Origin: Pachyseris speciosa
Taxonomy: Eukaryota; Cnidaria; Anthozoa; Scleractinia; Pachyseridae
DNA length: 64,000 nucleotides
Assembly (NCBI GenBank): GCA_016490735.1
Contig: JAEMWC010000247.1
Span: 348,501 to 412,500 of the forward strand
Reading direction: 5' to 3'
The notes beneath the pieces were generated by a model, which saw only the letters and a list, made by a program, of their open reading frames with translations, ran no database searches and was not told where the DNA came from. Below are positions 1-10,656 of this stretch, piece by piece. How positions within the stretch are numbered: the stretch's first letter is position 1; each line of letters starts with the position of its first letter. The position numbers and the translations under genes were made by a program.

Positions 1-1636
1 ACCCTAGCACTTGCTACGTGCTACTGACTAGCTACGTGCTACTTCTTGCAGTGTTCACGTGGTAAGTTTGGTGCCATCTTTGAGTCTTCCTCACTTGTTC
101 GTCACCTCACTTTGTTTGGAATGGACGTATCCAGGTTGAAAGGGGAAATCATCCAAGAAACGCCTCCAGCGTCAAAGGCCAAATGTAAAATTTGATTAAG
201 GGGCGTGTTTTTCAACATACGCGCTCCCAAGACAAATTATTCAGATCTAAGCAGCTGCATATAGCCACTAAAAGGCCTTTTTCAAGCAGAGGTTGGTATA
301 GCTTACCATAAACAGCTTTCAAGCCACGTGAGAAATACACCGATAAACAATCGATATTTCAAATGAGGTCACACTCAGGCTACGGTTAGATGATTACAAT
401 ATTCAAATTAAGTTTCAAAGTTTGAAACTAATAATGCAGTCCGTTCGCGATAAATCAAACCTATTGTCGAGTAATAAGCGGCAAGTGCTGAATATTTGAC
501 TTAAAAAATATCGTTTTGTGGCGTTATCGTTCCCGTTGCCTTTATCGCTGCCCTTTTTCGCAGGAAAAAATACTCTAAAAATAGATCGGTCTGCAAGAAT
601 GCCGTGGCATAGGCTTGGTATGGGAGTTGTACGTTCCTAGTCATGGGCGCCTGTCCCTGCTCGTAATCAGGGCCATAAAATAGCTTTCCCAAAGGTGCAG
701 GGAGAGGCAAGGAAACTGGTTCGACAAGAATGAAGCCATTTCTTGGCGTGTTAGTTTAGTGATCCGCAGTTTGACAGGTGAATTCAGTGAACATTCACAT
801 TATTGCCAGTACTGTCTTTCAAGCTCTGCGATACGCGTTAAAAGCATTTAAGCTAGAGCATCCTGATATAACAAGTGCAGCACTCAGACAAGACAACGTA
901 ATGCAACCACAGTGTGGCCATGCTTTCAGCATGCCGTCTGATGGGTTCAACAAAAGGGCTTTAAAGTCGATGAGTTCTTAACTGCTCTGCAGATTCAAAG
1001 CTACTTTTCTCAGTTGTGTAAACCTTTTAAGGCACGCCAAAGCCCCTCAACCAGTGACGACACGTTAACCGATGGAAACGACGTCCAGGCAGTCCAGGAC
1101 GCGGAAACCTACTCGTCTGCGCATGCTGCTATTCCATCGTGTTTGACACGCTTAACATTTGCAACTTGTGCGCAACAACTGAGGCTGACCAGGCTCAGCG
1201 TGGCACAGATTTGTCTGATCGGCAGCCACTATACTACATCATGGATGTAGAGATATCAAAGTCAAAGGGAAAAGGCCCGTACATCGGTTTTATTTCACGC
1301 TCTGGTTGGATCTTGTTATTGTACTAAGACGTTACAAGGAGTACTTACCATTTACGGGGAATACCCAGAAATTCCGGAGAAAAAATCAAATCTGTAAAGT
1401 TTTCAGAACTGATTTTTGGGTCTCTCCTGGAGATACTGGAACATCACTTCTGTTGGGCATCGATGCTGAATCGTGCAAAAATTTCCAACCGGATGAATCT
1501 GACATCTTGTGACAATGACATTTTGCTTATTCAGTTATTGCTTGTCTAGCAGCTCTTCTTTGTTTGTTAGTTTTCGACATACGTTTGATATGGGGGTCTG
1601 GAACCGAGCTTAAGAACAGTAAATCTATAAAAGAAT
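1..1636. other. No recognisable gene
   Basis: Only short open frames occur here and none resembles a family I know. A short near-repeat of 'gctacgtgctact' lies at about 12-43. I see nothing else I can support. Confidence 0.5.
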
Positions 1637-1801
1637 ACACCTTATTAGACGTTTCGTATGCCAGGCAAAGATAGTTTTTTTAAATCTAGGTCCCAGACCC
1701 CTATATTAGAAGATTAGAAGTATATAAATAGTTTTCAAATATTGTAATGATCACTTTTGAAAACGTATGTTGCCTAGCATACGAAACGTCTAATAAGGTG
1801 T
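1637..1801. repeat. Small hairpin MITE, 165 bp
   Basis: The ends are near-perfect inverted repeats of about 30 bp. ACACCTTATTAGACGTTTCG opens the element at 1637 and its reverse complement closes it at 1801, with one or two mismatches further in. The middle has no coding potential. This is the form of a non-autonomous DNA transposon; the superfamily is unclear. Confidence 0.75.
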
Positions 1802-3327
1802 CTCCTTTTATCTTTGCCGTTTTGAGGTGAACGTCGGTGACGTGTTTACTGCTTACAAGAAGAGGGGAGAACGCGGAAACGCGTTTAAAGAATTTTTCTG
1901 TGAAGCCATCACACAACCGCTGTCCGTTTTTTGATGTCTATAGTATTGGCCCGTGTCCGCACGTATTAAATAGTTTTCCACTGTGGATAACGTTTCCAAA
2001 CTTCACTGAAATGTTTCTATTTTGGTTAACGTTTTCATAAGATACATGTGGACGGGAGGCAAAAACGGGAACAAACTTTTGACCTGTCAAAGGAAAACGG
2101 ATACCTGTGGACGGGGCGTTGAAGAGAAAGCAGACAGTATTGTTCTCCTGTTAACGTTCAAAGCATTAAAATGAAATGTGTTTACAATTATTACTGCTTA
2201 CAATGATGTGATATTTATGCGCCGATTCCGTCAATCTGCAGCTAATTGACACCAATCGATATCAATTTATCTATCCATTGTAATATTGAAAATCGATACC
2301 CATCGATAACCACAGAAATCTTCGCCATCGATTGGTCGTCGATTATCAATATCAATTGATTAATTGTTATCGATCGGTATTGATTGATATCGATTTTCAT
2401 CGATTAGCGATTTCATGGATTGGATACCCCGGGTTATATAAATAAATCCAAGAATTGCCAAGCATTTAGCAAGACCTGTTCAAGGTAAAAATAAACTTTT
2501 TAACTGATGGCAGAAAGCAATGTGAGAGTGATAGTGTAGAGTGGTAGACATGACGTTAAACGTAGGCTGGTGTTTGAAACGAAACGATATTTAGCAGATA
2601 TATTTTTCACGTTCCTTAAGCTTAATTTAAAAGTCACTTCCCTGCTAGCAAGGAAAGAAGTCACCAGACCTATACAGAAAGTGATTAGTTTACTTCTCTA
2701 TTGACTTCTGTTTGCGGCGCTGTACGCTTTGTGAAGACTATGTTGTGAAAGGCAATGTGGTAAAGCTCTTTGTGATAACAACAACAACAACAACAAGAAT
2801 CTTTATTCAAACTACTCAGGTACAAAGCAGAAGTAAAAACAAACAAAAAAAGAAACATAGAAAACGAAATAATATAACTTATTTCTATATTTTTTTTTTT
2901 GGGACAATCTAGAATCAGTGTGCAACAGCCAAAGTAGCAAAGCTCTCGAGTCTCGAGTTGGCTGCTGCTTATTTACCAAGCACCGCGCAGAAGGAAGGGC
3001 TTGGGGGGGGGGGGGGGTTCAATGTCTCGAGGGCAATCGTATGTTGGGTTGAGCTTTGTGGATACGTTACTAATTGCCAGTTATGATTAGTTAAGCGAAA
3101 AGGTAATTAAATTCTTGTTTTAAAACACCGCTTTTTGTTGCTGGAAGTATATTTTTCACCACACCATATTAGTTTTAAATGCATTTCTAGCCATTTCAGA
3201 GGGCTTTGATTTAAATATTTTCCAGGCAAGCAAGCCCCGAACCCCTCGAGTTGCACCTCACTTGCTGCGCGGGCTCTGTTTACAAGTAAAGAAAGGAACG
3301 AAGGAGGCAAATAATAATTAAAGTTAT
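1802..3327. other. Intergenic, simple-sequence rich
   Basis: No gene recognised. It contains the ATCGAT-rich block (listed separately), a short CAA microsatellite at about 2775-2797, a T run near 2890 and a run of 15 G at 3003-3017. Confidence 0.5.
2251..2405. repeat. ATCGAT-rich degenerate palindromic block
   Basis: About eight copies of ATCGAT or one-base variants occur in 155 bp, several embedded in ATATCGATT/AATCGATAT palindromes. The arrangement is irregular, so it is not a clean tandem repeat. It may be a decayed simple repeat or a foldback. Confidence 0.6.
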
Positions 3328-3423
3328 TTCGCTAAAATATATCTTTGCACCTGTTTGAAACGCATTGCGTCTTTTTTACCACAAATCTTGACTAGTTATT
3401 TTGACTTTTCTAGGGTGTTAAAG
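3328..3423. repeat. Outer inverted repeat, left arm
   Basis: This stretch, ending in ACTTTTCTAGGGTGTTAAAG, recurs as a reverse complement at 9648-9736 with roughly 80% identity by eye. The two arms bracket the whole tyrosine-recombinase retrotransposon and its flanking hairpins. They look like the ends of an older element that was invaded. Confidence 0.65.
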
Positions 3424-3613
3424 TTGCAAAATCTGGCCATCGTTTGTCCCACCACCAAGTCAGAAGGGGCTTGGGTCTTTTCTCGATTTGACGTCACAAA
3501 CTGATTTACATCGCATTAAGTCCTTGTAAACATGCATGTCAAATCGAGAATAGACCTAAGCCCCTTCTGACTCGGCCGTGGGGCAGACGATGGCCAGATT
3601 TAGCAACTTTAAC
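3417..3613. repeat. Hairpin MITE, about 197 bp
   Basis: Long inverted repeats of about 75 bp face each other. The left arm begins gttaaagttgc, runs through ATCTGGCCATCG and AGTCAGAAGGGGCTT and ends near CTCGATTTGAC. The right arm is its reverse complement, ending at 3613. A spacer of about 45 bp separates them. It abuts the left boundary of the retrotransposon. Confidence 0.75.
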
Positions 3614-3614
3614 C

Positions 3615-3714
3615 ATAGTAATCTATTCCCAGTGGACGCTCGCTTAATAAAGGCCTAATGACTCGAGAGTTGAGTTACGGGACATGCGAGTCCTTATTTC
3701 GGAGGCGAAAAGAC
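3615..3714. repeat. YR-element terminal repeat B2
   Basis: Matches B1 at 4020-4092. Shared blocks include ATTCCCAGTGGACGCTCGCTT, GAGTTACGGGACATGCGA and TTATTTCGGAGGC. B2 has about 24 extra bases after the first block (around 3646-3670). Confidence 0.75.
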
Positions 3715-3864
3715 TAGACCAAAGATGAGTTAAAAATATGAGGGGAGGGGAAGGGAGGGGAAATAAATCGAGCAGCTACAGAAAGACGGATGACAAGCAG
3801 AACCCCTCCCCCCCCCCGCCCCTGACGAGAGGGGGTTCGTTTGCGAAAGAACCCATCTTTTCCG

Positions 3865-4026
3865 CGCTTGCTGCTAAACTGGACAAATTCGCCTTTACAC
3901 GTGTTTATTTACATACAGAAAGCTATTCCCAAAGGAGATAATCAAATACACGCCGGAATTAATACTCTAGAAATTTATAGGCACGAGATTATAGCCTGTA
4001 TTGCGCGAGCGAGCATTGGGAATAGT
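3865..4026. repeat. YR-element repeat A2
   Basis: Nearly identical, at equal length, to A1 at 9181-9342. Both start CGCTTGCTGCTAAACTGG and end GCATTGGGAATAGT. It lies between B1 and B2. Confidence 0.85.
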
Positions 4027-4092
4027 AATATATTCCCAGTGGACGCTCGCTTGAGTTACGGGACATGCGAATCATTATTTCGGAGGCTAAGA
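4020..4092. repeat. YR-element repeat B1
   Basis: Internal partner of B2. It adjoins A2 and overlaps its last bases in GGGAATAGT. Confidence 0.7.
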
Positions 4093-4193
4093 CAATCCTC
4101 GATGAAACGTATGGAGAACCCAACCATCCCGCCCCTAAAAACCCGTAACTTAACTCCCGAAACCCAAAACTAAAATTCAAACCAGCGCAGAAC

Positions 4194-5504
4194 TTAGACA
4201 AAAGCTAAAGTGAAACCAAAATGAATGTTGCATTCACGGAAAGTATTTCCCAAATGCTCTGCAGGGGAACCGTTGCCATTGTCAATCGTGCTGCGAGCCA
4301 AGGCATCTGAAACCGCGGCCGTGTTCATAACTTTCTGAACTTGTGTATAATAGTCGACCAAGGCAGTGGATTTCCAGCCAATGTGCCTCGCTACTTCTTC
4401 TTTGGACACGCCTAAAAGTCTTAGAAGAATGGAGTTTCCGGCTCTCAAAACCATGGACTGACTCACCCTCATTAATGCCAAGGGAGGATAGGTACTTAAT
4501 AAGCCTGGCTTGAGCGGTAGAAGCAAGAAGGGGAGCATTGAGAATACCACCTTTCTTGGACGTGGGACGGAAAAGAAAGCCAGCAGAAAGGTCGACGTTC
4601 ATAGCCGTACACAAGTTGACAAAAAACTGCAAATTCCTAACAGGGCAAATAGCGGGATTAGCCGTTTGTTTAACTTCAAAAGCTCTTGAAAGCTTCCCTC
4701 TTAACGTTTTACCCACGCGTTGGTGAAACAGAAGACTAGAACCATCAGGGTGTTTTAAGACATCAATCGCCTTAATTCTGCCAAGGTCGGAAGCTCTGTC
4801 GCCAGAGAAAAAGTCGAGCGAGAAAAACGCCAGGTCACGGGCATAAATGTAATGTTCAGAAGGAGAGATGCCTTTACTTAAGAGGAGACTCCTTAAGTGG
4901 AATACAATTTTTTTGAATTTATCAAAAAATACAGGGGTCGCTTGCTTTGGAGACACTCTAGCCTGAGCCTGTTCTGTCTGAACAGATTTGAGGTATTGTT
5001 TAACTGATAAATGCGAGGCAGGATTTCCAAAATCGAAACGATCGTCCCAGTCACCAGAACGACCCAAGGCGTTAAAAATAGAGCGTAATTTCCCGATGAG
5101 AGAATCCACTGTGCCCGCAGATAACCGAGTAAGACAGTTACAGGTTTGTTTTCCCTGTAACCAAGGAACTGACACGATTTAAAGTGCACCATTGTTTTAC
5201 CTTTCCCATCTTTCCAAACTAGAAAACGGAAGATATCCCTTGGGGTAGCCGAAAATAAAGTCTTCTGCGGTTGAAAAGAAGCGAGAAAAGAGGAAAGTTC
5301 GGACTCCAGTTGCGTTTTTAGGCGTTGGTAAGCCCTAGAAGCTCTAGCGGAATCGAGCTCCTTAATCCTGGCGTCTATATGTGCAAGGTCAATCTTAAGC
5401 CTTTTGGACGCGTGATCGGGGATACGAGAACATCTTTGAAGTGCACACTGTTGGCAGAACTGAAAGCAGTCGTCGTTTGGATACGAACACTCACTACACT
5501 GCAC
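4194..5504 (-). pseudogene. Tyrosine recombinase (YR) of the retrotransposon, frameshifted
   Basis: The N-terminal part (5504 to about 5170) has a zinc-ribbon-like motif CSECSYPN...FCQQC. The frame then shifts near 5165-5180 into a recombinase domain. The first catalytic Arg lies in FFSGDRASDLGR. The second conserved box starts at GESVHGF and is interrupted by another frameshift near 4455. The rest of that box (RAGNS), the HIGWKS block and the nucleophile motif DYYTQV continue in the next frame down to a stop at 4194. The R, HxxR and Tyr set is therefore present but split over three frames. Role: integration of a circular cDNA by site-specific recombination. Confidence 0.8.
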
Positions 5505-5730
5505 GGCTGGGCGCCAAACTCGGGGAACCGAGAAGGTGTCCTAAACGAAAAAAAGTCTGAATTAGGAAGAAACTCTAAATGCCCTAAGGTCCCAAGGCGA
5601 AGGACGAGGAAAGAATATTCCTGTTGACGTGGGAAATAAAAGCGCATCGTGGTCACCCAAAACACCGAGGCGGACAAAATCTTGAGCACGCCCTGAGATA
5701 ACAGGCCACCAGTAACGCCGGGGAAAAGGG

Positions 5731-7498
5731 TCAGGCACAACAGTGGTGAACGGGCAGGGCTGGGAGTCCAAGAATCGTCGCAAAATCCCGGTTAAAGCCA
5801 ATGGAGGAAACACGTAGGCGTTGTCTAAATGATGGAGAGTTTGGGAAAAAAACGTTAACCCCAGCGGAGCTTTGAGTTGGCCAGGGGGTAAAATGTTTCA
5901 GGGGGTGGCCTTGAGCATCCAAAGGTGTATTTGAATCCAGGGCCATTAAATCGACGGAGGGAGGGCCCCAGCGTTTCTCAATGTCCATCCAAACACGAGG
6001 GGACAGCATACGATCACTGGAAGAGAGAGCCCTGGAGGGGGCATCAGCGAGATTACCCTTTGAAGGAACATAAACCAAAGGTAGGGCGATATTAAATTGC
6101 AAAGAAGTTTCGTAAATAGCTTGGAGGACGTCAGTAAGGGCCTTGCTTTTACTTCCTTGATTTGTCCATGCGCGAACTAAAGGGAGGCTATCGACGTGGG
6201 CGTCTACTCGGGAAGCCGCCAGAGACGCAGCACCAGCCATGAGGGTATTCTTGAGCGCCAAGGCTTCTCTGATGATTATCGGTTGGGAACTATCCCCAGA
6301 TGACCAGTTGTCACGCACTTGAACGGAATTTCCATATTTGTCGGAGAAGACACCACTTCAACCTGAGTTCGAGGCATCAGAAAAAGTAGAAATAACTACA
6401 TGTCTCTCGTCAAACCAGGGAAGACAACCTTGCCAGTTATCCAGGAACCTCCAATATTGGATTTCTCGCAAAAGATCACCAGCGACGATGAGCGGTTTAT
6501 GGGTGACTTAGAACCGGACGAAATAGCACAAAATGAGGTACGCGTATAAAGTCGAGCAGCGGGGACAGCGATAGAGAACGAAGTGGTTTTGCCAGCGAAA
6601 CGTTGCAAAGTCTTAAGGTCTACAGATTCCTGAGATGAAATGAATTTCCTCAAAGTCTTAAATTTGAGTTTCTTATCCTCTGGGAGAATGAATGCCATTA
6701 AAACAGAATCCGAGAGGTAACCCAAGAAACGGACGCGCCGGAATGGGACAAGAGACGATTTTGACAACGCGAGCGTATAACCCAGTGAAGTGAGAACTGA
6801 AACGAGAATAAAAGCAGCGGCTTGGGCCAATTCAAAATCAGACCAAATTGGAGAGGTTGGATTCCCGCGCACCATAAGCTGGCCTGCATGGCGATCGTCG
6901 ATGTACTGCGAGCAGGGCACGCCCAGAGTTCTAATATAACTAGTCGCCAACAAACCAGTGGAGTGATAAATGTAGGCGCTTGCCTTCCATCCGAAGGGGA
7001 GAGTATTATAAACGAAATAACAACCTTTCCATGAAAGCCCAAAAAGGGTTCTACTAGACGGAGATAGACAAATGTGGTCGTAGCCACTCTTGTCGTCACA
7101 GACAGTCTGAATATGACCAGGACCAACATACCTAGGGAGGTCAGATAAGTAATCCAACGAAAAGGGGAATCTTTAATCCACAAGTTTAAAAACCGTTCGT
7201 CGTGGTACATACGTGGTTTAGCAGGCTCAACAGTTATGGGCATAACGAGATGTGGGGGCTGGACTTCCCCCACTTTACCCCAAAATGTAAGCGAACCATT
7301 TTTAAAGCGATCGATAATTGTGGAGGAGATAAAATCTTCAAACTGGGAACAGATGGGGTTATTGGGAAATTCCATTCTAGCAGGAAACGGTGCATCGTAA
7401 GATTTGCCCGCGAATTTGCCTTTAAATGGAACTATAAAATCAGCAACGTCGACTTTGTTCCGAATAAAAGAAATTGGCTCCACCTGGGAAGGAAATTG
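5731..7498 (-). pseudogene. Reverse transcriptase-RNase H of the YR retrotransposon, frameshifted
   Basis: The upstream frame (7498 to about 7160) carries VMPITVEPAKPRMYHDERFL, an RT fingers block of the DIRS type. A frameshift near 7160 leads to DDKSGYDHICLS, LPFGWKASAYIYHS and the catalytic box YIDDRH. RNase H follows with SDASNSG, IIIREALAL, DAHVDSLPL and GNLADAPSR, giving the D-E-D-D set. An in-frame TGA at 6358-6360 follows SDASNSG. The tail WGPPSVDLMALDSN is the block usually following RNase H in DIRS-like polyproteins. Role: copies element RNA into cDNA and removes the RNA strand. Confidence 0.85.
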
Positions 7499-7771
7499 TT
7501 CGGCGATGTACTCTCACTGAGATAAGTTGTTGTGAAATTGCCCAGGTACAAAAGAAAAAGAGGCCGGGTCTCTTAAAGACGTGCAAACTTGGACAGGCGT
7601 GAACGCGAAGAGAAGCCACTTGCTGAGGCGTTGGGAGTGGGCCGACAAAACTGGTGGGCTTGCCCTCCCAATTGCACCATTTTTGTGTGACAAGAAGGGC
7701 TGGACAACTCGAAATAGAGGCAGAAAAAGAAGGTTGAAATCTCTTGTAAAGAGGCGATCGCTGAAAGAGAA

Positions 7772-7772
<1 letters not shown>

Positions 7773-7804
<32 letters not shown>
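7773..7804. repeat. Poly-A tract (poly-T on the element's sense strand), 32 bp
   Basis: Uninterrupted A run between gag and RT of the YR element. A second run of 19 A lies at 7928-7946, just after the gag zinc knuckle. On the coding (minus) strand these are poly-T, so they are not poly(A) tails of this element. Confidence 0.9.
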
Positions 7805-7808
<4 letters not shown>

Positions 7809-7954
7809 GAGGCCAAAGAAAAACCCACCAGAGTTGCCGGCCTTAAGCAACCTCAGAGAGGCATAAGGGCATTAGACACCCGCACTCAAGGCACGACAAA
7901 ACTGGTAAAAAAGGGACCAACAACAATAAAAAAAAAAAAAAAAAAAGACAAAAA

Positions 7955-8454
7955 ATACACGAGTACAACTTTTTTTGAAAATGACCCCGCTGGCCACAAT
8001 TGAAACAGATACCACGAGCTCTGGCGCCTCTTCGAGCACCCCTTGGAGAAACACCTCTGGCTCCGAAGTTTTGTGGATGATTCCACCTAGCATAGGGATG
8101 AAAATAGCCCGGAATGCGTTGTCTCGTCATCTTGGCGATGGAGTTGGCCACATCGCTATCCTCCTTGCTTCCTAACAGCCGGATAATGAAATTTCCAAAA
8201 TCTGGGGAGGAGGAGAGAGGTCTGCTTTGACGGAGAATAGCCTCATGTCTAGACGCTGAAGGATCACCAGCAACTCTAGCTTCGTCTGCAAGCTTCTGAA
8301 GGGCTGCCAGGATCGCAAAGGGACCCCTAATGTGGAGGGGGGCGGAAGCCAGCTGCCGGACAAGTTGGAGGGTAACAGAAACATCCGTACCTTTGCCAGT
8401 TTCTGCCTTAAGGGTGTTCAACAGCTCTTTGAGGTCAAGAATTTGTTGCGACAA
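7955..8454 (-). pseudogene. Gag-like protein of the YR retrotransposon with CCHC knuckle
   Basis: An open frame from about 8454 reads LKELLNTLKAET... and then an Arg/Gly-rich stretch (RGVSPRGARRGARARG), followed by CFNCGQRGH. A CCHC knuckle needs a Cys four residues after the His. The run of seven A (sense) there puts the expected Cys one frame off, so a one-base homopolymer change breaks the knuckle. There is no ATG at 8454; the bases before it read tattttctag, a good splice acceptor. The frame may therefore be a second exon (see 9022-9177). Role: binds element RNA. Confidence 0.7.
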
Positions 8455-8624
8455 CTAGAAAATAAGAAAAGGAAGCCAGCAATCACCGGGAGCCATTGAA
8501 AAATACACGAAGGTGAAAACGAGAAGCAAACGAACCGAACGATAAAAGAAACAAGGAAGATAAGATAAGATAATAACATACAGAAATTTATACACAGCCT
8601 AAACTGAGCATTTATAGTAAAACC

Positions 8625-8895
8625 TCTCGGCCATGGAAGCTTTTCCTTCTCGGCCAATAAAATGAGCCCCATCTCGGCCACAACCGACAAAAATTATTCC
8701 CATCCCGGCCACAACCGACAGAAATTATTCTCCTCTCGGCCCCAACCGACAAAAACTATTCCTTAGCCGGCCACAACCGAGCAACCGAGTAAAAGAAACG
8801 AAGCGAGGAAACATCACAGAACGGGAAACAAACACTCAGCCACAAGCGAGCGTATAAGGTAAAACCTCATCGGCCACAACCGATAATCTAATAAT
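8625..8895 (-). repeat. Degenerate minisatellite in the YR-element leader
   Basis: About five imperfect units of 35-45 bp share the core CTCGGCCACAACCGACA followed by an A/T-rich spacer such as AAAATTATTCC. It lies upstream of gag within the candidate intron 8455-9021. Confidence 0.7.
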
Positions 8896-9021
8896 AAAAC
8901 CACGGGGGAGTCGCAAATTCGACCACGACAGAAAAGCTGCCAGAAAAGGACTTGGGAAGACTAGCGACACGTGTGAAATTGCCGAATCACACAGACAGCA
9001 AATTAAAAGAAAACAATTTAC

Positions 9022-9177
9022 CTCGGCATGCGCAGCGACGACCGCAGCGTCTGGAGGGTTTTCCTCGGCAACAGCAGGAGGAGGAGGCGCCTCGGGAACA
9101 TCAGCAGGTAAAACAACAACTGGGGCGGGGGGTTGATCATCGGCGATCTTGGAGTAAACGACGCAAGAATCAAGATT
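9022..9177 (-). CDS. Possible first gag exon (spliced), weak
   Basis: An open Pro/Ala/Glu-rich minus-strand frame (including PEAPPPPAVAEENPPDAAV) ends at GAG followed by GTAAAT. It is in phase 0 with the acceptor ttctag before 8454. Joining them would remove a 567-base intron containing the minisatellite. No ATG is visible in this frame; a TAG lies just upstream near 9190. The splice model is inference. Introns are known in some DIRS-like elements. Confidence 0.3.
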
Positions 9178-9180
9178 CCA

Positions 9181-9342
9181 CGCTTGCTGCTAAACTGGGC
9201 AAATTCGCCTTTACACGTGTTTATTTATATACAGAAAGCTATTCCTAAAGGGGATAATCAAATACACGCCGGAATTAATACTCTAGAAAGTGATAGGCAC
9301 GAGATTGTAGCCTGTATTGCGCGAGCGAGCATTGGGAATAGT
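9181..9342. repeat. YR-element repeat A1
   Basis: 5' terminal copy (minus-strand sense) of the 162-bp repeat also found at 3865-4026. It lies directly beside the next hairpin element. Confidence 0.85.
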
Positions 9343-9343
9343 T

Positions 9344-9640
9344 AATAGAGGGAAATGGTTATGAAACTTTGAAAAGTTCTTTGTTATATGTTTTTGTTAG
9401 ATGTTATATGTCTTTGTTATATGTTTTTGCTTTTGGGGGTTGACCGTGCACAAATAACAATAGGTGGTTACGCCTGCTCATGCAACTAACCAATAGAAAC
9501 ATTTCGGTTATGTAATTCATGCAACGCACATGAGTGCAAAACAAAGGAAGTGCACGATCATGGACCTTCCAACATAAATCTTGGCCTCTTTGTTTTGCTC
9601 CTTTGGTGTTTGCCGGGCTTCATAACCGTTTCCCTCTATG
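9344..9640. repeat. MITE with about 21-bp terminal inverted repeats
   Basis: Starts ATAGAGGGAAATGGTTATGA and ends with the reverse complement, one mismatch, at 9640. The interior is non-coding and includes repeated 'gttatatgtttttg' units near 9380-9430. Confidence 0.75.
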
Positions 9641-9647
9641 AACTATG

Positions 9648-9736
9648 CTTTAACACCCTAGAAAAGTCAAAATAACTAGTCAATATTTGGGGAAAAAGGC
9701 GCGTTACAAACAGGTGCAAAGCTTTATTTTAGCGAA
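9648..9736. repeat. Outer inverted repeat, right arm
   Basis: Reverse complement of 3328-3423, starting CTTTAACACCCTAGAAAAGT and ending in the block before agcgaaaaaa. Confidence 0.65.
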
Positions 9737-10562
9737 AAAAATTTTTTAGTTTAGGTGCACTTTAAGACTAAACTAATTCACAAAACAAGAAGTGTTATGA
9801 AAACGGAATGGAGATCTTATATTACATTAAAAATTACTTTCCGAAAAGTCAGAAAACGATAGTAGAGATGATGTGTGTTTTGCATACCTACCAGCAGATT
9901 GGCCATTTCGGAGTTACACAGGGAACCGGGGCGAGTGTTAAATTTTAGCCAATCGATAATCATGCACCCACTATTTGGAAATAACTGAGGCGAAAATCAC
10001 TTTGTTTTCCATTTTTACGAATATGACAGAAATCGTCGCAAATTACCAGAAACTGAAAACTGATGCTCGGTTTTCGAAAAATTCTAATTCTCGTTTGTTT
10101 CGTCGTAAAGCGACAATTTTGGTCTCTATGGAAGCTAGAAACGTGTAGATTTTAGATTTTATTTTCGGCGCTTGCAAAATCTGTTCAAGAAGTTGAAAAT
10201 CGGTTTTCCGTCAATGAAATTGCGCTATCATGTTGTCCCTTTTTCTGTCAACGCACTTAATTAACGAAATATTTGTGTTACCGAGAAAAATTATAACTCG
10301 CGTTGTATTTGTATTTTTGCAGTAATTTTGGTCTCTATGGAAAGCTTAAGCTTTGGAGTTTCAGTCTTTTACATTCCGCTTGGACGAAAATGTCCACAGA
10401 ATATGAAATTTTTTTGCGTGTATGCCATTGCTGTCTGCTCTTTTTCGTGAGTCTGTCAGAAAGTTGCCAACGACTTATGCTATCAAATTCTTCTGACAGC
10501 GTGCATTGTCTGTGCAACTTGAAATTCTGAACCGACTGAACGCGTCCTAAAGAGAAAATTAT
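9737..10562. other. No gene recognised
   Basis: Non-coding to my eye. AATTTTGGTCTCTATGGAA occurs as a direct repeat at about 10113 and 10323, within two blocks that look loosely related. Confidence 0.45.
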
Positions 10563-10656
10563 GCAGTCCCTCTTTCTTTCCGCTCGCTCGCCCTTCACAC
10601 TCGGTGACTTCCGCTCGCCCCAATTTCCGCTCGCCGAAGGAAGAAAGAGGGACTGC
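10563..10656. repeat. Inverted repeat with 18-bp arms
   Basis: GCAGTCCCTCTTTCTTTCC faces GGAAGAAAGAGGGACTGC about 55 bp later. The loop has three copies of CCGCTCGC. Possibly a foldback or the end of an undescribed element. Confidence 0.6.

Larger units (their letters stand above)
3615..9342 (-). mobile_element. Tyrosine-recombinase retrotransposon (DIRS superfamily, PAT/Ngaro-like termini)
   Basis: Read on the minus strand, the order is direct repeat A1, gag with CCHC knuckle, reverse transcriptase, RNase H, tyrosine recombinase, then B1-A2-B2. A1 (9181-9342) and A2 (3865-4026) are matching 162-bp repeats, and B1 (4020-4092) matches B2 (3615-3714). This A1-ORFs-B1-A2-B2 'split direct repeat' layout is the known hallmark of PAT- and Ngaro-type YR retrotransposons, which integrate by recombination rather than with a DDE integrase. 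Every gene carries at least one frameshift or stop, so this copy is not autonomous. Confidence 0.85.

Noticed and set aside
7581..8003. 140-codon Lys-rich plus-strand frame
   Set aside because: It is a translation of the poly-A tracts antisense to the retrotransposon.
8625..8895. CRISPR-like spaced repeats
   Set aside because: Eukaryotic context, degenerate units and no uniform spacers; a minisatellite fits better.
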